NCBI GenBank assembly: GCA_014871385.1
Contig: CM026422.1
Coordinates: 17,859,199 to 17,923,198 of the forward strand
From: Ceratodon purpureus
Taxonomy: Eukaryota > Streptophyta > Bryopsida > Pseudoditrichales > Ditrichaceae
Reading direction: 5' to 3'
DNA length: 64,000 nt
Part shown: positions 58,260-64,000 of the stretch, in pieces
How the letters are laid out: each line of letters opens with the position of its first letter
Numbering within the stretch: position 1 is the first letter of the stretch
Position numbers and translations under genes: made by a program
The notes under the pieces: model-generated
Told to the model about the DNA's origin: nothing
Seen by the model: the letters and a program-made list of their open reading frames with translations, nothing else
Databases searched by the model: none

Positions 58260-59042
58260 TTATAGATGAAAGTGGAATATTACAAAGTGGAATAAAGCAA
58301 AGGCAACTGAAGAACCTGAAGTGGATGCCCCAAGGTCGAGGTTCACCGCTACTGCGCTCCCGCACGACAATTGTGCAATGATTTTGCACAATCCTTCGAC
58401 TTGGCAGCGCGTCGCCACCGGCCCAAGCTTTAGGGGATTGCGGCGCTGATTCTTCTGTCGAAGCGCCATGCGTGACATTGCTTCCGCAAGCCAATTCACA
58501 GGTAAACCATAGACAAAAGTAGCGTAGCACGCCCTCAAGAATCGGAGAGAATAGTACGAATTGTCAGGCTTGTTCCCGTAGACTTTGAAGTGCTGGATCG
58601 CAAATTGCTTTCGCTCAGCAAGATCTGTACACCTCGAGATCTCGTACCGGTTTGGTTGACCACCTGGCCTCCACACAGCTACAATCTGCTCTTCGGTGAT
58701 GAAGGGATAGGCCTTCGGCAAAAGCGTAAGCAACGGACCTTCGGAGCAGAGGCCCACCTGAGACATGAAGAACTCAGGGCCGTAACGCGCCTCACGCCCA
58801 AGCAGCATTGGTGCTGCAGCCACCATGCGATGACGAAGTTCGGGGAGGATTCCAGACAGATCAAACGGTTCATCAAACTCCTCCATTGTCACTGCCCGCC
58901 CGTTCGCTGGCTCGTTGTTACTGCCGTCTGAAGAGGAGTCATCGGAAGCATATTGCGATGGAGAACCATGAGGAGTCGGGGGTGGGCTGCGGCTTGGCTT
59001 CCGCTTGGCGCGCTTCGCCATCTTCTTGGAACGCAACGTCAT
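58260..59042 (-). CDS. Unrecognised family A, 5' exon (paralogue of 62.8-64 kb)
   Basis: Start placed at 59042 (MTLRSKKMAKRAKRKPS), with MAKRAK at 59021 an alternative. A basic, Ser/Pro-rich, then acidic N-terminus is followed by a conserved block shared with the second member: KAYP.ITE..., VWR.G.QPNR.E...CTD, VYGN.PDN.Y...RFL.A.(F/Y)ATFV.G..VNW.AEA, NPLKLGPVA.R.Q(I/V)EGLC.II. The exon probably ends near 58370-58310 (several GT choices) and joins 57.2 kb; the reading to 58260 is likely intron. It lies convergent to the transposase-like gene. No function assigned. Confidence 0.6.
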   Translation of the reverse strand: MTLRSKKMAKRAKRKPSRSPPPTPHGSPSQYASDDSSSDGSNNEPANGRAVTMEEFDEPFDLSGILPELRHRMVAAAPMLLGREARYGPEFFMSQVGLCSEGPLLTLLPKAYPFITEEQIVAVWRPGGQPNRYEISRCTDLAERKQFAIQHFKVYGNKPDNSYYSLRFLRACYATFVYGLPVNWLAEAMSRMALRQKNQRRNPLKLGPVATRCQVEGLCKIIAQLSCGSAVAVNLDLGASTSGSSVAFALFHFVIFHFHL

Positions 59043-59153
59043 GGGAGCGAGAAGACGGAGAAAACCAAGGTAAGAGTGACCCAGTTCTGTGAGCTTAGGT
59101 GAATAACAACAAGCGGCAAGATAAACAGAAAATTCTAGGAGGATGTCAAGCAA

Positions 59154-59871
59154 TCAAGCAAGATCTAAAGCATGGATGCAAACTGGACCAGAGTAGACTG
59201 TGAAGCTGAAGCAAAACCCAGACATGGCGATTTAGCATAAAGGTGTTGTGGAGAGACGGACATGGCCACCAATGTTCCAGCACTGCCAGTACCAAGTGTG
59301 AAGTTAGTGGGACTTGACGGTTTGGTGTCATGGCAAATATTTACATGATCCCCATGGCTCTCAAGGGATTGCGTTCATTGCATGGGGAAGGGACGTTTGA
59401 GTCTACAGTGAGTCACACTACTGTAGGAAAACAGTGAGTAGTATCATTACATGAGAAGTGAAGTTAGTGACCACCGTAGGATGAGGGTGCTTCAACAAAG
59501 ATGTGGTCGATGGGCTCTGAAATTACGGTAATCGTGGGAAGTCTGAATTGAAAGGTTTAACGGTCCTAGGTGACAGGTGATAAAGGATACGGGACTGAAG
59601 CAGTGAAGGTAGAGCTGGATGGATAGGTGGATAGCAGGAGGGAAATGGGTAGGCTCAGTAGATGGGAAAAAGGATGGGGGTGGACGCCTATTGCCACCTT
59701 GGAGCTTTTATATAAGTCAATTGCTGATAAATAACAAAATATGAAAACAACGGAAAGTAGCCATAAAATTTAAAACGAAAGGCATAAAAGTATATGATAA
59801 ATGAAAGAACAAAAACTGAAGCCCAAAAAGGGTAAAAACATAATCCCACAACAAAAGTTTGAAGAGATCAT
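59154..59871. other. Intergenic, nothing recognised
   Basis: Upstream flank of the 59-kb gene. No inverted terminal sequence matching the 52-kb side was found. Confidence 0.35.
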
Positions 59872-62105
59872 GAAGGAAGAATTAGTTCTTATTCATGTTT
59901 CAATGAAACTTCATTTGCCATTGAGTCTATTTTACACCCACTCATAAAAGATAAGTCCACTTCAATGTTTCCTTTGATTTTCGATCATTATGAATATTGC
60001 TTTCGATTCTTGCCGTGCTGCACTCTTCTACTTTTTAACCCCCAAATGCCTAAGCCTATGACCACGGAAATAGACTTTGACTTTGGATGCTCTGTTTTTG
60101 CACTATAAATAATGTAAAATACAGATTTTTAATTTTTCTTAGATAGATACACATGTAATCTACAAGCAATATTTCTTTCTAAATTAATGGTTTTATTATG
60201 TAATTATTATAAATTTTCAAATCAAAACAAACAAAGAAAATCCATATCAAATATGGATTATATTAAAAAAACTGGTATACTATTTGACCCACCGTTGCTT
60301 CAATTTAATTTTTAATTTTTTAATTTGGGAATGCTATCTGCTTCACACGGTTCTCTATTTCGGTTTGATCTTTTTCCCAGTTATAACTCATACATTTGTT
60401 TATTACTCATACATTTGATTCAATTTCATGTTTCTTTCAAGTTTGAATAATTATTAATTTCAGTTTTTATGCAATCCCGGGTTTGGAATATGGAGATGCT
60501 TATTAGTTATGTAGACGTAAGATAAGCCTTGAAGCCTGATATGCTTGGGCAATGATTTAACGCCCTTGCCTAATTTGGCGTCCACTTAAAGCCATTAGGA
60601 ATTTTTTATTTTTTTATTTTTTTAAATTTTTAGCATCTCAAATTTGATATAAGTATGCTCGAAACATTCACCATCTCGTCAAAGCCTTGGTGGCTTGGTG
60701 TTCCGAGGCTTCGGTTTCGAACTGACGTGGCAGCCCCAGGGTGCTGGTGCCGGGTTCGAATCCACCCTCCGACACCCACCCCACCACGCTTTCGGTTCGC
60801 CAGTTGATGGTGCAAAAATAAATCTTTTTTTTTAATTTTTTAATTTCCAGAATGGAGGTTTTGATATAAGTATGCTCGGAACATTCACCATCTCGTCAAA
60901 GCCTTGGTGGCTTGGTGTTCCGAGGCCTCGGGATTTGAACTGCCGTGGCAGCCCCAGGGCGCTAGTGCCGGGTTCGAATCCACCCTCCGACACCCACCCC
61001 ACCACGCTTTCGGGTGCCCAGTTGTCGGTGCAAAAATTATTTTTTTATTTTAGTTTTTTCTTTTATAAATTATTTTCACTGAGGTGTTCTTTTACTGGAT
61101 ATGAAGATATTACTATCACCATTTTTTCAATATTTAGAATTATGTTCAACCATTAGCATAGTCTTGTATAATTCTAAAACTAAATTAAGCAACTGAGTAT
61201 TCAAGGTTCTTTCCAGAAGTATCTTTATATTCCAAAGTCGTATCGAGTGGAGTACCTGCATGGAAAATTTGGGAGACTCATTCCTTTTTTTGGCTCTTGC
61301 AAAAATTGGTTTCTAGAAGTAGCGGTGAAAACGTTGATAAAGTAGAACATGCATGACGTCACGTATATTTTTGTTTTAGAAAAATCTGAAGGGTGGTTAG
61401 GTATACTTTTTGACCCACCCGAGTTAGTTCTGTGTACACTGATTGAGGTTGTATTAGATCTTATTCATGTTTCACTTAAACTGGTTTTTTTCATTCATCT
61501 ATTTTTCACCCACCCATAAAGGATAAGTTCACTCCAATGTTTCTTTCAAATTTCAATTAAGAAGGAAATTGTTTTCACCCTGGCCATGCTTCACTGCCTT
61601 TTTTTTAAACTGTGAAGTAACTGGGTTCAATTATGTGCACTCTAATTAAGGATGAATTAGTTCTTATCCATGTTTCACTGAAACTTCATTTCTCATTTCA
61701 CCCACTCATAAAAGATAAGTTCACTTCAACGTTTCCTTCAATTTTCACTAATAATAAATATTGTTCTGACCATTGCCATGCTTCATTGTTTTTCTTTTTT
61801 TATTTGGTTCTGATTGGGTTTACTTCTGTTCACACTAATTAAGGATGAATTAGTTTTTATTCATGTTTCATTGAAACTGGATTTTTTCATTAATCCTATT
61901 ATCATTCACCCATAAAAGATAAGGTGACTTTTAAAGTTTTATGTTTCTTTCAAATTTCAATGATTATGGCTATTGTTTTCACCCTTGCCATGCTTTAGTG
62001 TGCATTGATTAAGGATGAATTAGTTCATATTCATGTTTCACTGAAACTTCATTTTTCATTCATCTATTTTTCACCCACCCATAAAAGATAAGTTCACTTC
62101 AATGT
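59872..62105. repeat. ~190-bp AT-rich repeat family, five units
   Basis: Units at about 59872-60035, 61440-61610, 61641-61800, 61838-61995 and 61997-62105. Each contains ATGAATTAGTT..TATTCATGTTTCA, TGAAACT, CACCCA(C)CCATAAAAGATAAG, TTCACTTCAA.GTTTC and, in most, TTGTT.T.ACC.T.GCCATGCTTCA. The last four are nearly tandem. The gap 60036-61439 holds the SINE-like pair and AT-rich DNA without other features. No coding. Confidence 0.75.
60643..61038 (+). repeat. SINE-like unit, two direct copies (~178 bp each)
   Basis: Copies at 60643-60819 and 60860-61038 match from TTTGATATAAGTATGCTCG to GTGCAAAAAT with few differences. Each holds a perfect pol III B-box-like GGTTCGAATCC (60753-60763, 60971-60981) and, about 55 bp upstream, TGGTGGCTTGGTG as a weak A box. 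The tRNA fold around the B box is broken, so this is more likely a tRNA-derived SINE than a tRNA. T-rich stretches follow each copy. Confidence 0.6.
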
Positions 62106-62840
62106 TTCAAGATTCCAAGCCTCAAGTTTGAAAGAACTATGTCGGGCACCAAATTGAGGAAGGTGGTTTAGTCAAGTTCCAGGCGAATCAGGCTTCATTA
62201 ATCATAACAAAGTGGACCCTAGGCTTAAGCAACTGAGCCTGCATCCATTTCAAATTACACATGCAATTCAAGGTCTGGAAACATAGAAGTTTATGGACAT
62301 AACCAATTAATTGCATAACTTTTACACAACTAGTTAACAGTTGCGTAACTAATTAGCATATCTAATCAGGCTTGCAGCTAATACAGAGTAGACACTGGGC
62401 TTAAGCAATTGAGCCTGCAGGTTTAGGGTCTAAATGCACGTGCAACATAACTAATTCGTTGCATGACTGGTTTGCATCGACAGCTTTGCATAACTAATTA
62501 GCATAAGTGGATATGGCTTCAAGCGAAAACGAGGACACAAATCTTAAGCAACTGAACGAGGATCAAATTGAAATTACTCATGCAATTGGGAGTATGTAGA
62601 AGAAGAAGTTTTCCAACACATACATAACTTGCCATTTAAACGGGTGCAAACTTAAAAGCCTTGTTTTAAACATAGGAAGTTAGGTTCGAAAGTTCCTAGT
62701 GTAATAACCGTGGGGTTCAAAATGGAGCTTCAAGAAGTTCAAAGGACGGAAACTAGCGGTCTAGCTTGATTATAAGGCAAAAGACAGTATCAACAGAATG
62801 TGCTACCTACACCCCAAGCAAGTGCACATTGACAGTCACA
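62106..62840. other. Diverged repeats, no gene
   Basis: The motif CTTAAGCAA(C/T)TGA(G/A)C recurs near 62225, 62400 and 62541, and GCATAACTAATTAGCATA-like stretches recur between them, pointing to an old tandem repeat with a ~150-180 bp period. No coding. Confidence 0.45.
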
Positions 62841-63998
62841 CTATATCTGCATGTACTGGCTACACAAGACCGCAATGTCCTTCAGCTTCTGGTGAGTGGC
62901 TTCGATCTCAGGATCTTGAAATACATGGACTTTGCCGTTAAATTGTGCAACCCACGCTGGATCCATGGTCAGGTTACAGGAAGGGCAGACATATGCGGGA
63001 GCAGCGTCGACCATCTCCGCAACGCAGACAGGATGGAAGAGGCAATTGCAAGCTCCGAGGATGGCTGCTTTGGCAACGAATCCTTTGCTGCAAAGGGGGC
63101 ACGTTTCCGGGAGGGGTGGCACTTCAATGTCGGGAACAGATTGGTCGGAAGGATACTTGAACACCGGTCGCGGACGCAAAATCAGGTTCTGGCGCTGTGC
63201 ATTCCACAACTCCATCACTGCTTCCCCGAGCACATCTTGGGCCTTGCCGTGAGCTTCTTTCGCATGGTCCAGGGGTCCATTTGCTTGCGTGAGTGAGTTG
63301 AGAGTGTCGCGTCCAAGCATGTGCTCCTCATGCATCTGTGTCAGCTTCACCGACAGGACTCTTGCAGCTTCAGCCTGTTCCTTGTATTGGTTTGGCGTCC
63401 CGCTACGGAAGACACGCTGAAGCTCCCTCATCGCGTCTCCGTGCTCTGCTTCAACTCTCCCGATGTCGTGGACAGTGGTCTTCATCAAGGTCCTCTCTGC
63501 CTCAGCATGTCGGCGTTTGATTGCCTGAAGTGCGGCCGATGCTTTTGCCTCAGATTCCACGGCGTCGTCAACCAACTGCTGCGCTGCACGGACAGAAGCA
63601 GGCATACTTCGGTGTGCTGGAGCATCGTCTGTCAACTCTTTGATGATCAAGCACAGGCCCTCGATCTGTCGACGCAAAGCAACGGGTCCGAGCTTCAAGG
63701 GGTTCTTGGGAGCCATGGCGAGGCGCTTCGATCGGCGACATGAGGCTTCAGCAACCCAGTTCACTTGGAACCCGTGGACAAAGGTCGCGAAAGCTGCTTT
63801 CAAAAACCGCATAGCAAAGTAGAAGTTGTCGGGACGATTTCCGTAAACCTTGTAGTTAAACTGTAGAAACTTCTGTGCTTGTTCCTTGTCGGTGCAGTTC
63901 GCCACCTCGAATCTATTTGGCTGCGCACCGACTCTCCACACTTGCTTGACTGCTGCCTCCGTGATCTGCGGGTAGGCTTTGCAGACATCGTCCACCAT
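62841..63998 (-). CDS. Unrecognised family A with coiled coil and RING-like C-terminus (partial)
   Basis: Open for 385 codons from the window edge to the stop at 62841. Homology to the 58-59 kb member begins at once (KAYPQITEAAVKQVWR), so the true start lies beyond 64000. Order: conserved block (about residues 1-125), a coiled coil (about 140-270), then a C-terminal zinc-binding RING-like module: CPLC, a C-N-C-LFHPVC stretch and CPSC about 60 residues before the end. RING modules usually act in E3 ubiquitin ligases; the first-loop spacing here is not canonical, so function is inferred. Coding is uninterrupted in a single exon, whereas the paralogue has an intron between block and coil. Confidence 0.7.
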   Translation of the reverse strand: MVDDVCKAYPQITEAAVKQVWRVGAQPNRFEVANCTDKEQAQKFLQFNYKVYGNRPDNFYFAMRFLKAAFATFVHGFQVNWVAEASCRRSKRLAMAPKNPLKLGPVALRRQIEGLCLIIKELTDDAPAHRSMPASVRAAQQLVDDAVESEAKASAALQAIKRRHAEAERTLMKTTVHDIGRVEAEHGDAMRELQRVFRSGTPNQYKEQAEAARVLSVKLTQMHEEHMLGRDTLNSLTQANGPLDHAKEAHGKAQDVLGEAVMELWNAQRQNLILRPRPVFKYPSDQSVPDIEVPPLPETCPLCSKGFVAKAAILGACNCLFHPVCVAEMVDAAPAYVCPSCNLTMDPAWVAQFNGKVHVFQDPEIEATHQKLKDIAVLCSQYMQI

Positions 63999-64000
63999 TG

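Overview
The window looks like nuclear DNA of a land plant, most likely a non-seed plant such as a moss or other bryophyte. The evidence is a type I (K+-dependent) vacuolar H+-pyrophosphatase, a plant CDC25/ACR2-type rhodanese phosphatase, a BT1-like mitochondrial-family carrier, GT-AG introns and degenerate TTTAGGG-type telomere-like repeats. Species cannot be fixed from sequence alone. Four well-supported multi-exon genes were assembled by hand from splice sites: the carrier, the pyrophosphatase, the phosphatase and a transposase-like gene. The rest is mostly mobile DNA.

Layout. 1-4.7 kb holds a piggyBac gene (minus strand) with an intact DDD triad and a candidate GGGG-TTAA end at 4673. 4.7-14 kb is AT-rich, with three foldback/MITE-like elements (TTAA-associated 4673-4830; CACTA-type 10332-10452; TA-flanked 13603-14016) and decayed coding. 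14156-32412 is one 18.3-kb element with 27-bp perfect terminal inverted repeats and an ATGG target-site duplication. 32487-33465 is a 979-bp hairpin with 399-bp arms. 34.8-41.4 kb carries two host genes, the carrier (minus) and the pyrophosphatase (plus). 42.6-43.6 kb is a decayed tandem duplication. 44.5-45.9 kb is CDC25/ACR2. 48-52.2 kb is a LINE remnant beside a degenerate tRNA-Pro. 52.9-56.4 kb is a three-exon transposase-like gene. 56.7-59.0 and 62.8-64 kb are two members of an unrecognised coiled-coil/RING family. 59.9-62.6 kb holds a ~190-bp repeat family and a duplicated SINE-like unit.

The most unusual object is the 18.3-kb element. It has two divergent transcription units. The rightward unit encodes a 945-aa DUF7869-like putative DDE transposase. 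The leftward unit encodes, in order, a protein with a DGQHR/ParB-like motif, a long unrecognised region, a disordered/coiled tail, an FCP1/NLI-type phosphatase-like protein and a small basic protein. At least 33 copies of a 21-bp palindrome (arms TTTAGCTCGA / TCGAGCTAAA) lie between exons. They are concentrated in one array near the start of each unit, and these arrays are themselves built as palindromes of palindromes. Copies near the element ends carry a symmetric arm change (TTTAGGTCGA / TCGACCTAAA) that keeps the palindrome. Between the two promoter regions is a large AT-rich inverted repeat around a small ORF with two tandem ~85-residue repeats. I read this as a multi-gene, cargo-bearing plant DNA transposon, with the palindromes as candidate binding sites for an element protein.
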